64,000 nucleotides of DNA from Acidocella sp. GTDB lineage: Bacteria > Pseudomonadota > Alphaproteobacteria > Acetobacterales > Acetobacteraceae. Location of the stretch: contig JAMFRU010000058.1 of assembly GCA_026224875.1 (NCBI GenBank), positions 47,390 through 111,389 on the forward strand, in the 5' to 3' direction. Shown here one piece after another: positions 1 to 9,062 of this stretch (position 1 is its first letter; the number at the start of each line of letters is the position of its first letter). The translations under genes were made by a program, and so were the position numbers. Under the pieces are notes generated by a model. The model had not been told where the DNA came from. It ran no database searches and worked only from the letters and a program-made list of their open reading frames with translations.

Positions 1-44
1 CGGCACCTTTGCTGGCGGCACTGCGGGCGGCGGGGGTGGCATGA
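1..44 (+). CDS. 3' end of an upstream CDS (partial, ...APLLAALRAAGVA*)
   Basis: Open frame from the window start to TGA at 42-44, with a 4-bp ATGA overlap with the next gene. Confidence 0.4.
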   Translation, partial: APLLAALRAAGVA

Positions 45-1126
45 AATCTCTCATCTGGCACTGGGGGCGGCGCGGCGCGGGGCCGATTTTCGCGGCCAGG
101 CTCTATGAGGCGATTGCCGCGTTGCCGGGGCAGGAGGCTGCACTCTCGTTGCCGGTGGCGGCCGAGATATTGGAGGGGCCAGGCGCGCCGCCCTGTGTAT
201 GGACCGAGCCGACCTATGAGAGCCCTCTGGGGTATTTGTGGCAGCGTTTGTTGACCCTGGCGATCGGCGGGCGCACCCGGCGGCGGTTGCGTACTCTGCG
301 CCCGGATATCGCGATTTGCACCATGCCGGCGCTGCTGGATGCGCGGATGCTGGCGGGGCTGGAGGCGTTGGACATTCCGTATGCCGTGATTGTGCATGAT
401 GCGACGGCGCATCCCGGTGATGGGTTGAGTTTTCATGCCACGGACCAGCGCCAGGCTTTACGTGGGGCGCGGCATTTATTCTGCCTCAGCTCGCATGTGG
501 AGGCTGGGCTGCGGCGCAAGGGGTATGGGGCGGGTGGGCAGGGTCTGACCAAGCTCTGGCACCCGCCGATCGGGTTTGCGGCACCGCTGGCGCCGGCACG
601 GGCTTCGGCACGGCCGCATGTGCTGCATTTTGGCCGGCTGCTGCCCTATAAAGGGTTGGACCTGCTCGCCGATGCGATGGCGCTGCTGGGGCCGCGGGAG
701 TTCGATCTGCGGATTTGCGGCGAGGGGCCGAATTCCAGTGCGTTGATGCGGCTGGCGGCCATGCCGGGGGTGAAGGTGGAAAACCGCTGGTTCAGCGATG
801 CCGAGCTGCCGGGGCTGCTGGACTGGGCCGGAGGGGTGGTGCTGCCGTATCGCGAGGCGAGCCAGTCCGGAGTCGCAGCGCTGGCGATTGCCGCGGGGCG
901 CCAGGTGCTGGCGACCAATGTGGGCGGGTTGCCGGAGCAGCTGGGGCATTTGCCTGGGGCGCTGCTGTGCGCGCCGGAGGCGGGGGCGATAGCGGAAGGG
1001 CTGCAGATGATGCTGACCCGGCTGCGCGCCGCGCCGGTGCCCGTTGAGGCGCCGGCATCAAGCCCGGTATCAAGCAGGGGCTGGGAGGATTTTGCCGCCG
1101 CTATGCTGGAGGCTTTACGGGTTTAG
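41..1126 (+). CDS. Glycosyltransferase, GT4-like (group 1)
   Basis: 361 aa; contains HVLHFGRLLPYKGLDLLADAMALL and a C-terminal GT4-like acceptor/nucleotide-sugar region (LPYREASQSGVAALAIAAGRQVLATNVGGLPEQL). Confidence 0.8.
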   Translation: MKSLIWHWGRRGAGPIFAARLYEAIAALPGQEAALSLPVAAEILEGPGAPPCVWTEPTYESPLGYLWQRLLTLAIGGRTRRRLRTLRPDIAICTMPALLDARMLAGLEALDIPYAVIVHDATAHPGDGLSFHATDQRQALRGARHLFCLSSHVEAGLRRKGYGAGGQGLTKLWHPPIGFAAPLAPARASARPHVLHFGRLLPYKGLDLLADAMALLGPREFDLRICGEGPNSSALMRLAAMPGVKVENRWFSDAELPGLLDWAGGVVLPYREASQSGVAALAIAAGRQVLATNVGGLPEQLGHLPGALLCAPEAGAIAEGLQMMLTRLRAAPVPVEAPASSPVSSRGWEDFAAAMLEALRV

Positions 1127-1278
1127 GGGGCAGTAATTCTTTTTAACGGCCACCGCGCCATTCGGGCCGGCGCAACCGGCACGGTAGACGCCATTCGCAC
1201 ATACGGCGGCTGTTGCGGTCAGGGGCGCCAGCTCGAACATGCATGCGGAAGTGAGCAGACAGATGGAAAAAACTTCAT
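1115..1278 (-). pseudogene. Small secreted Cys-rich protein, frameshifted in a T6 tract (reconstructed MKFFSICLLTSACMFELAPLTATAAVCANGVYRAGCAGPNGAVAVKKNYCPLNP)
   Basis: ATG at 1278 preceded by a GAGG-like RBS; adding one T to the TTTTTT run (1267-1272) joins the start to a signal-peptide-like and CANGVYRAGCAGPNGA frame ending at TAA 1117-1115. Confidence 0.5.
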
Positions 1279-1550
1279 TGGCGCCTCTTTAGATTTATTT
1301 GCCGGGCAGTTTTTCGTGCCGCTTTGTACCAGTGGCCTTTGTACCAGCAACCGTAGCGCTGCTTCCATGCTGGCGCCGCAGCGGTTGCTGAACGCGTATA
1401 GGCGGTGCGCGGTAAAGAATTTGCTTGCATCGGGAAAACTCTCGGCGGAATCGGTGTCCGAGGTTTCGGTCCAGCGAGGCGCTTTGTTGCACCCCTCGCC
1501 GCCGCGGCCAGAGTATGCCAGGGCGGGGTTAGTATAAGCTATTGAAAAAA

Positions 1551-1626
1551 TGGCTCCCGAAGTAGGACTCGAACCTACGACAAAGCGATTAACAGTCGCT
1601 TGCTCTACCAGCTGAGCTATTCGGGA
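1551..1626 (-). tRNA. tRNA-Asn (anticodon GTT)
   Basis: Reverse complement TCCCGAATAGCTCAGCTGGTAGAGCAAGCGACTGTTAATCGCTTTGTCGTAGGTTCGAGTCCTACTTCGGGAGCCA folds as a full cloverleaf with encoded CCA. Confidence 0.96.
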
Positions 1627-1766
1627 CCGGTCGCGCGGCTATAGCCAAAGCCAAAGAGGGACGCAAGCCGGGTGGAGAAATTTTTCAGCACGATGACAGG
1701 TGCGATGACAGAGAGGCAGGACCGGTTGATTTTCGTGAGGGGCTTCTCTACATAGCGGGGCATGTT

Positions 1767-1853
1767 GCGGGCGTGGTGGAACTGGTAGACGCGCTGGACT
1801 CAAAATCCTGTTCTGGCAACAGAGTGTCGGTTCGATTCCGACCGCCCGCACCA
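1767..1853 (+). tRNA. tRNA-Leu (anticodon CAA)
   Basis: GCGGGCGTGGTGGAACTGGTAGACGCGCTGGACTCAAAATCC...GGTTCGATTCCGACCGCCCGCACCA; long variable arm and encoded CCA. Confidence 0.95.
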
Positions 1854-1908
1854 GTTTGGTATTTAAGCACAAATTTTAGAAAAACGCTTTGATGGTGGTG
1901 AGTTCACC

Positions 1909-2522
1909 TCATGATTGCGGATTGGCGAGAATTGGATAGCGCGGCCGGTAGGATTTGTACCGGGCTGGATCAGCGGGCCCGCTTCCCAAATCTGGCGCGA
2001 AGTTGATGGTTGATTGATAGAGCAGCTCCATCATGGCGAGCGCTGTGGCCTGTTCCGCATCACCAGCATTCATCCCCTGTTGTTGCACATAGATTTTGTC
2101 CAGATCGACCGCGGCAGGCTGGAGCAGCGTGAACAACTGGTTGAACATGGCCTGATTCTGCGCGCTTTTTTGCGACCAGGTGTAGAGAGTGTCGCGCACC
2201 TGGTCGTGCCGACTGCGCAGCCAGCCGGTCCAGTTGCCGGCCCTGGCCTGCGCCAGCGTGACCAGTGGCATGTTCAGCATGGTCCAACGTACTTCGGTTG
2301 CAAGGTAGGACGTGTCTTGCCTGTCGCTGGGCGCCAGATCGCTGGAGGTGTGCCCTGAATCTGGTCGATCAGCGCCAGGAAGGGTGTGAGCGATGGTTGC
2401 GCGCCGAACGTGCCCATCGAGAGTGGCGGCGGCATCAGATAGGTCTCAAACAGGCAGGCGGGCTGGCCCAGGCTAAAACCGCGCTCGCGGACGCAACACC
2501 GATTTTTAACCGGGAGTGCCAT
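1909..2522 (-). pseudogene. Possible decayed gene of unknown function in two frames (2274-2522 and 1909-2280)
   Basis: Two consecutive minus-strand ORFs in different frames, both protein-like in composition (GTPPAIWRPATGKTRP...; DLGSGPADPARYKSYRPRYPILANPQS), abutting at about 2275. Confidence 0.3.
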
Positions 2523-2722
2523 CGCACCTGGTGCCGTGGTGGAAGCGATGCTGTGCAGGTTCTGGTGACACCGGTACCGTGTTTGTTATCAATGGCGGGC
2601 ATGTGGCAGCGCGCCGGGTGAGCGCGTGGCCGCCGGCGATTTGGCAGGGCTGAGCGATGGTACGAAGATAAGGGTGACGAATTAGGCTAATATGCGCCGT
2701 GGTGATTCTGGCAGTGTCAGGT

Positions 2723-3310
2723 TTACGAAAACGGAATGATCGACAGGCAGATGGATAGAACCGTCGCCTCGCTATCGCCAGTGGAGACGTAGGCATGGCG
2801 CATGGTGCTATCGAAATAGCAACTATCACCTTTGCTGAGCGTGATCGGCGTGTAATGCTCCGTGTGGAGCGCCACCTCGCCTTCGATCACGTACGCAACC
2901 TCCTCGCCGTCATGCACGCTCCACTCTTCAAAAGGCGGCACAATGCGTGTTTTAATGTGCATCACCAATGGCACCATGGATTTTTGCGCGAGGTCCGTGG
3001 CGTGCGCGGCGTAAGTATAGTGGCCGCTTTCGTATACCGGTGCGGTGCCGGCACGGGTTACCACACGGCGGGCCAGTTTTTGCGGCGCGGCTTGGGGCGG
3101 GTCCAGCATATGCACGAAGTTGATGTGCAAAGCGCGTGAGATTTTCAACAGGGTTTCGAAACCCGGTTTCTGCTGCTGATTCTCGATTTTGGAAATAGTG
3201 GAGATGGAGACGCCGCTGGTTTGCGAGAGTTCGTCCAGCGTCAGCCCCTTCGCCTGGCGCAGTGATTTTAGTTTCTTGCAGAAAGCGGTGATGAGTGCGG
3301 CTTCATCCAT
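2723..3310 (-). CDS. XRE-family transcriptional regulator with C-terminal cupin domain
   Basis: HTH LKSLRQAKGLTLDELSQTSGVSISTISKIENQQQKP plus cupin VHDGEEVAYVIEGEVALH...LSKGDSCYFDSTMRHAY; start chosen at MDEAAL rather than the longer ORF start. Confidence 0.87.
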   Translation of the reverse strand: MDEAALITAFCKKLKSLRQAKGLTLDELSQTSGVSISTISKIENQQQKPGFETLLKISRALHINFVHMLDPPQAAPQKLARRVVTRAGTAPVYESGHYTYAAHATDLAQKSMVPLVMHIKTRIVPPFEEWSVHDGEEVAYVIEGEVALHTEHYTPITLSKGDSCYFDSTMRHAYVSTGDSEATVLSICLSIIPFS

Positions 3311-4262
3311 GAGGGTTAGGCCATGTGTTGGATTGCCCGGCGCGGGCGCGGTTGACGGCAAGGGCAAAAATATCGGGCCGTGCGTAATGCCCGGCGGGGT
3401 CGAAGCTTTGCCGGGCCCGATGCAGCGTGGCGCGGTCCAACTGGTGTGAGACAATGCCGGAAATGCCCGGCACCAGCTGCGCAACGATCTCCTGTGTCGG
3501 GCTATAGATGGTGGAGCCGCCGGTAAAAATGGTATCGACACCTTCCGCTGCAAAATCCTTGTAGAATTCAAAATCCGTGGGTACATCGCTAAGCGAAAGC
3601 AAGCCGCAGACGCTGGCGCACCACACGCGGCCTTCCTGTGCCGCAAACAAAGGCAATCCCTTGGTCACGCCCTCATTGCCTGGCCAGACACAAACATGCA
3701 CATCCTCGCCATCCTCATATAGTGTGGCGCGGGCATGGCTCATCCAATTTTCCCAGCAGCTCAACCCGCCCAGGCGCAGGCCGTTGAATTCATGGCAGCG
3801 CAAATCCCGTGCATCGCCGGCCGCCCAGCACAGCCGCTCATCATAGGTGGGCATTAATTTGCGGTGCGCGCCCACGATGCCGCGCTGGGCATCGATGGTG
3901 ACAAGCGTACACCACACGCTGCCGCGCCCGGCCCGGCTGCCGCGCTCATTCACGCCGAGATAAAGCGAGACTTTGTGGTCCCGCGCCGCCTCGGAAATCT
4001 GCCGCAATTCCGGCCCGCCAATTTCAGCCGCGGCTTCGACAAATTGCGCATAGGCATGCTGCTGCCTGGCATCTTCGAAAGCAGCGCCGTTGGTGCGGCA
4101 GACCCAGAATGGATAGCCGGATAAAAATGTTTCGGAAAACACGAGCAGCTCGATGCCGCGTTGTGCTGCCTCGGCAATGGCGCTGGTGATAATCTCCACG
4201 GTGGCCGTTTTATTGCCCCAGGCAGGGCGGAGCTGGGCGATGCCCAGATGCAGGTTGCTCAT
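3303..4262 (-). CDS. Nitrilase / carbon-nitrogen hydrolase family protein
   Basis: 319 aa; nitrilase-like E (LLVFSETFLSGYP), K (HRKLMPTYDER) and C (GGLSCWENWMS) motifs. Confidence 0.88.
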   Translation of the reverse strand: MSNLHLGIAQLRPAWGNKTATVEIITSAIAEAAQRGIELLVFSETFLSGYPFWVCRTNGAAFEDARQQHAYAQFVEAAAEIGGPELRQISEAARDHKVSLYLGVNERGSRAGRGSVWCTLVTIDAQRGIVGAHRKLMPTYDERLCWAAGDARDLRCHEFNGLRLGGLSCWENWMSHARATLYEDGEDVHVCVWPGNEGVTKGLPLFAAQEGRVWCASVCGLLSLSDVPTDFEFYKDFAAEGVDTIFTGGSTIYSPTQEIVAQLVPGISGIVSHQLDRATLHRARQSFDPAGHYARPDIFALAVNRARAGQSNTWPNPHG

Positions 4263-4263
4263 A

Positions 4264-5697
4264 TCAATATACCTCGAAATATTCCTGGTGTTCCCAATCC
4301 GTCACGGCGGAGAGGAAACGGTCGGCCTCGAATGCTTTGATGCTATGGTAATAATGATGAAACGCCTCGCCAAGCTCCTGTTTGAGCATGTCATCCTGCC
4401 GGAAGGTGACAAGCGCCTCCATCAAACTTCCCGGCAATACCGCGCGGTCCGACAAATAGGCAGCGATAACGGGTGGGCCTGGGTCGATGGCGCCATTCAT
4501 GCCTGCGCGCCCGGCCATGATCTGTGAGGCGATATACAGATACGGGTTGGCATTTGGGTCACCAATGCGGTTTTCGATGCGCGAGGCGCCATCGCCCGGG
4601 CCGCCGATGACGCGCAGCATCGCCCCGCGATTTTCCAACGCCCAGGCGGCTTTGAACGGGGCAAACCCATCCGGCCGTTGGCGCTTGTAACCGTTTATGG
4701 TGGGGGTGGTGAGCAGCGACGTGCCGGGCGCGTGTTGCAGCAGGCCGCCTAGGTAGTTCATCCCAGCTGCCGATAATGGGCCGGGCTCGGCATCGGCCAT
4801 GAAAATATTGGCGCCGTTGCGGGTGATGGATTGATGCATATGCCAGCCGGAGGGAAAGGCGTTGGCGATCTTGGGCACGGCCATGAAGCTGGCGTGATAG
4901 CCATGCCGCCGGCACAGCTGCTTGACCGCCGTACGGAACAGCAAAGCCGCATCGGCCGCCTGCATGGCCGGCAGCGGCGAGAAGGTCAGCTCGCACTGGC
5001 CCGGACCCCATTCATCCTCCAGTGAGGCCAAGGGCAGCCCCAAAGCCTCTAAGTTGTTTTGCAGCATGGTGTAGAGCGGCTCTACCTCATCGCCGCGGGT
5101 TTCGGTAAGGTATTGGTAGCCGTGCGCAATGTTGGAGACCAAGGGCGGGGCAGGCGGGTAGCCGCTATCCTCGGGGGCGAGTTTGGGGTCCAGCATTTTG
5201 TACACGTAGAATTCGAACTCGAGCCCGACCGTCATCTCCAGCCCGTCGCTTGCCAGTTTCTCCAGCTGGCCGCGCAAAATCTGGCGGGTGGAAAGCGGGC
5301 AGGGTTTGCCGTTGCGGAAATAGGCATCGGATAGAATCCAGCCGGTGTTCTCCACCCAGGGCAGCATGCGGAAGGTCGCCGGGTCCGGCACGAGAACGCC
5401 ATCCGGCAGGCCGATCATTTCGGGAATATTGAGGTGGTTCTCCGCGCCGAACGGCGGCACGATCGGGTGGTTGGTGGTATCGAAAATCGCGGTGACGAGT
5501 TGGAAATCCTTGCCGGACTTCAGTGCCGAGGCAAATTCCGCCGCCGTGACTGTTTTGCCGCGCACAATGCCGTGCTGGTCGCCCCAGCCGATGCGTATAT
5601 TCCGGATTTTCTCCTTCTCGATCCGGGTCAGCAGTTCGGCCGCCTGCCGGTGCTGCTCCGCCGTCCATAACCCGTGTTTCTCGATAAACCCTGCCAT
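4264..5697 (-). CDS. Glutamine synthetase family protein (gamma-glutamyl ligase type)
   Basis: GLEFEFYVYK, PSGWHMHQS, NANPYLYIASQIMAG motifs; start likely MAGFIEKHGL within the 490-aa ORF. Confidence 0.87.
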   Translation of the reverse strand: MAGFIEKHGLWTAEQHRQAAELLTRIEKEKIRNIRIGWGDQHGIVRGKTVTAAEFASALKSGKDFQLVTAIFDTTNHPIVPPFGAENHLNIPEMIGLPDGVLVPDPATFRMLPWVENTGWILSDAYFRNGKPCPLSTRQILRGQLEKLASDGLEMTVGLEFEFYVYKMLDPKLAPEDSGYPPAPPLVSNIAHGYQYLTETRGDEVEPLYTMLQNNLEALGLPLASLEDEWGPGQCELTFSPLPAMQAADAALLFRTAVKQLCRRHGYHASFMAVPKIANAFPSGWHMHQSITRNGANIFMADAEPGPLSAAGMNYLGGLLQHAPGTSLLTTPTINGYKRQRPDGFAPFKAAWALENRGAMLRVIGGPGDGASRIENRIGDPNANPYLYIASQIMAGRAGMNGAIDPGPPVIAAYLSDRAVLPGSLMEALVTFRQDDMLKQELGEAFHHYYHSIKAFEADRFLSAVTDWEHQEYFEVY

Positions 5698-5773
5698 ACC
5701 CCATCTCCAGCGATCCGAATGAGAGGTATCGTACACAAGAAAATTTTTCGTTCAAGAAAAATATTTGCGCGAG

Positions 5774-6808
5774 TTAGGGCGTTGCTTGAAGTTTGGACTG
5801 GCCAAACGAATTCAGCCCCAGGGCAGTTTCTGGCAGTTTGAGTTCGCCGCGTTTCATCCGCTCGCGCAGGTAGGTGAATATCTGCGCCGTCTGGGCGAAT
5901 AGATGCTCGCCCGCCACCAGTCCTGTCCTCGCGGGATTTTGCGCCGTGACAAAACGCGGCATCGGTACGATCTGCGTCTCGTAATCGAGGGAGAAGAATA
6001 GCGGGAATGAATAGCGTTCTTCGCTGACTTTCCGTACCCGGTGGGTGGTGGCGACAAATGCGCCGTTGGTCCACAGCTCCAGCATATCGCCGATATTCAC
6101 CACGTAGGCATCTGGTATCGGCGGCACGTCTATCCACGCTCCGGCACCGTTCAGCACTTCGAGCCCCGGCGCCGTCGCACGCAGTAATGTGAAACATTCA
6201 TAATCCGTATGCGCGCCAATGCCCGGCCTATCTTCCGCTTCCGCATTATGAGGATAGTGGATCAGCCGCAGCTGGCTTGGCGGCTTGGTCACCAGTGCGT
6301 CGAATGCATCCATGGGTTCGCCGAGTGCTAAGGCGAAACCACGCAGCAATACGCAACCTATCTCGAACGTCGCGTCATAATACGCTGCCACCGCATCGGC
6401 AAAACCGGGCAGGTCGGGCCATTGGTTTGGCCCAAGCAAAGGGTTGCCGGCCAGATAATCCGGGTCGTCTGCGGGTAGGTCGCGGCTTAGATCATAGGCT
6501 TCTTTTTTATCCTTGGTCCCGCCGGCGAAATCTTCCTCACCCTCGGGGACATAGCCGCGGTGGTTGCGGGAGTTGCCAATGTAGACCTTCATTTTTTGAT
6601 CGAGCGATAGCGCGAAAAACCGCTTGGCCGCTGCGAGCATGGCATCGAAGCGCGCCAGGTTCAGCCCGTGCCCGGTAACGTATAAAAAACCAACTTCGCT
6701 GGCGGCGGTCTTCAACGCCGCGGCGGTTTGGGCGATGGCGGAAGCATCCGTGCCGTATAGCGCTGAAATATCAATCACGGGGACGGCGGAGAATGCCTTA
6801 TTCATCAT
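5774..6808 (-). CDS. Isopenicillin N synthase family 2OG-Fe(II)-type oxygenase
   Basis: VPVIDISAL N-terminus, GIGAHTDYECFTLL (HxD), ATTHRVRKVSEERYSFPLFFSLD (distal His and RxS-like motif). Confidence 0.88.
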   Translation of the reverse strand: MMNKAFSAVPVIDISALYGTDASAIAQTAAALKTAASEVGFLYVTGHGLNLARFDAMLAAAKRFFALSLDQKMKVYIGNSRNHRGYVPEGEEDFAGGTKDKKEAYDLSRDLPADDPDYLAGNPLLGPNQWPDLPGFADAVAAYYDATFEIGCVLLRGFALALGEPMDAFDALVTKPPSQLRLIHYPHNAEAEDRPGIGAHTDYECFTLLRATAPGLEVLNGAGAWIDVPPIPDAYVVNIGDMLELWTNGAFVATTHRVRKVSEERYSFPLFFSLDYETQIVPMPRFVTAQNPARTGLVAGEHLFAQTAQIFTYLRERMKRGELKLPETALGLNSFGQSKLQATP

Positions 6809-7635
6809 TCGTTTCCTTCATGAGCCCGCGTTGAGGTGGCGAGCACGGTCGGGTCGCCTTCGCAATGCGTAACATCCCAATGCCGCCCGATTAAAGCGCC
6901 ATCGGCGGCACGGTCCTGGACGATCAATCCATTTTCAGTGAAATGCTGGTCCAGTGTGTCGCCGATTCGGAACGGTAAGGTGGAGGCGGTGATGCGGTAC
7001 CCCGCCGGCGCCACGAGGCCAAAGGATATTTCACAATCGATCAGGGCTTGGGCGGCTTTGATATTCTCGCTCCCCGCCACGCACGCGATGAGATGCTGCT
7101 GTGCCGCAGGGGTTTGCGCACGGTCGCGGGCAAACATGAAATATGCGCCCACGCGCAGGAACCGCCCGTTCACGCCGGTGTTCCGGCAACGCAAGGCCAA
7201 CGAAGCAGTGGGAGCGGCGGTCTCGACCGGGTCGCGATGCCAATGCTCGATATAGGCGATGTCCCGGCCGGTCTCCACCAGTATGTCGTCCTGCCAGTGA
7301 AGCGATCCCGCATCGGAATAAAGTGGTTTTGGTTGGTAATCGATATCTCTCGCCCATTCGAAAAAAGCACCGTCGAAGGTGAAATGCCCAGCGAAACCTT
7401 CCTGGGTGGCAAGGTGCAGGCAGTCTTCGGTCGTCAGGGCAGCAAGTCCGTTCACATGGGAAAAAGTTGGCATTGGAGCCGGCTGACGGAGGTCGCAATA
7501 GGCGCTGTGGCCTTGTAGCCACCGTACCTGGGTGGTGGTGTCACGCGTACCGTTGGGCCATGCGATCAGCGAACGCGTCCAAAGTCCGTGCAATTCGCTG
7601 ATATCTGGTGATGGCGTGCTCGAAGACGAGTTCAT
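6805..7635 (-). CDS. Conserved protein of unknown function (possibly beta-barrel/lipocalin-like, HRI1-like)
   Basis: 276 aa; 4-bp overlaps with both neighbours; W-rich LHGLWTRSLIAWPNG...VRWLQGHSAYCDLRQP. Confidence 0.65.
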   Translation of the reverse strand: MNSSSSTPSPDISELHGLWTRSLIAWPNGTRDTTTQVRWLQGHSAYCDLRQPAPMPTFSHVNGLAALTTEDCLHLATQEGFAGHFTFDGAFFEWARDIDYQPKPLYSDAGSLHWQDDILVETGRDIAYIEHWHRDPVETAAPTASLALRCRNTGVNGRFLRVGAYFMFARDRAQTPAAQQHLIACVAGSENIKAAQALIDCEISFGLVAPAGYRITASTLPFRIGDTLDQHFTENGLIVQDRAADGALIGRHWDVTHCEGDPTVLATSTRAHEGNE

Positions 7636-8996
7636 GCGGGCGTTTCTCCTCCAGAAACCATCCGCTGCAAACGCGCAATGGCGCCCGGCAAGCCGCGTAC
7701 CTTAAGTATACGGCCAGTGGCGTCGTAATCCTCTGCGAGCACTCGGGCGCTCTCGTACACTTCGCCGAGGAGCCCTTGTTTCGCGTAAGGCAGCACAAGC
7801 TCGTCGTCCACCATGGATGTCTCGAAGAAGGCGATGATGGTCTCGCGCAGCGCTGCCACATCGTCCGGTGACTTCGAGGATAGCAAGATGGCATCAGGGT
7901 GTTTGGCAATGAGCGCGATGCGGCCCTCTTCGTCCACCTGGTCGATTTTGTTGAGGAGCAGGAGCGACGGCACGGTATCGGCACCGATTTCCCGCAGCAC
8001 CGTGCGGCTTACCTCCAACTGTGCCGGGTAGGTCGGGTCGGAGGCATCGACCACGAACAGCAGCAACGACGCTTCCAGCGCCTCGTCCAATGTGGATTTG
8101 AACGAGGCCACGAGGTCATGCGGGAGTTGCTTGATGAATCCCACCGTATCCGAGACGAGTACACGCGGCCTCGCTTCCGGTTTTAACGCGCGCACCGTCG
8201 TATCGAGTGTCGCGAAAAGCTGGTCCGCCACCAGTACCTCGCTGCCGGTGAGTGCCCGCATGAGCGAAGATTTCCCGGCGTTGGTGTATCCCACGAGTGC
8301 CACACGCAGCTGGTCGCGGCGGGCCGACCGGCGTAAATCATTGTCGCGCTGGACATGTTCGAGCTCTTCCCGCAACTCGGCCAGGCGATCGCGAATTTTG
8401 CGGCGGTCCAGGTCGAGATCGCTTTCACCGGCACCCACGCCGCGCTTGCGCTCGCCACCTGAGACGGACTCGCGCAGCCGCGGCGCCACATATTTCAGGC
8501 GGGCCATCTCCACTTGCAGCTTGGCTTCGCGCGAGCGGGCGTGGCGGTGGAAAATCTCGACAATCACGCCGGTCCGGTCGAGCACCTGCGCGCCGGTGGC
8601 GTTCTCCAGATTGCGCGCCTGGCTCGGTGAGATCTCATGGTCGACGATGACGAATTCCGGACGGCGGGCGCCGTCCTCGGGTGCGGGGACATCCGGGGTT
8701 GGCGCCTCAGTGGTTTCGAAGCGCTCGCGGGCCTTGGATTTCTGGGGTGAGGTCCATCCGCCCACGACTCCGGTGCCGCCAGTAAGTGCCGCCAATTCGG
8801 CAAGCTTGCCCTTGCCCAATACCGTCAACCCGCCAATGCCGCCACGCTTCTGCGATACTGAGCCCGCGACCTCGTAGCCCAGGGTTTCCACCAGCCGGCC
8901 AAGCTCCTTGAGGCTTGCCTCCTGGGCGGTATCGTCAACGCCATCGAGTTGAACACTGACGAGAATGGCACGCGAGATGGGCTGTTTGGTTTCCAT
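7632..8996 (-). CDS. hflX: GTPase HflX
   Basis: 454 aa; VALVGYTNAGKSSLMRALTG (G1), DTVGFIKQLPHDLVASFKSTLDEA (G3), LLLNKIDQ (G4), N-terminal HflX domain. Confidence 0.93.
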   Translation of the reverse strand: METKQPISRAILVSVQLDGVDDTAQEASLKELGRLVETLGYEVAGSVSQKRGGIGGLTVLGKGKLAELAALTGGTGVVGGWTSPQKSKARERFETTEAPTPDVPAPEDGARRPEFVIVDHEISPSQARNLENATGAQVLDRTGVIVEIFHRHARSREAKLQVEMARLKYVAPRLRESVSGGERKRGVGAGESDLDLDRRKIRDRLAELREELEHVQRDNDLRRSARRDQLRVALVGYTNAGKSSLMRALTGSEVLVADQLFATLDTTVRALKPEARPRVLVSDTVGFIKQLPHDLVASFKSTLDEALEASLLLFVVDASDPTYPAQLEVSRTVLREIGADTVPSLLLLNKIDQVDEEGRIALIAKHPDAILLSSKSPDDVAALRETIIAFFETSMVDDELVLPYAKQGLLGEVYESARVLAEDYDATGRILKVRGLPGAIARLQRMVSGGETPA

Positions 8997-9062
8997 GGCA
9001 TGGAGGTTAACACAAATGCGGCGATAAGCATCGGAGCGGTGGGCAGTTTGCGAGCCGAAGTC

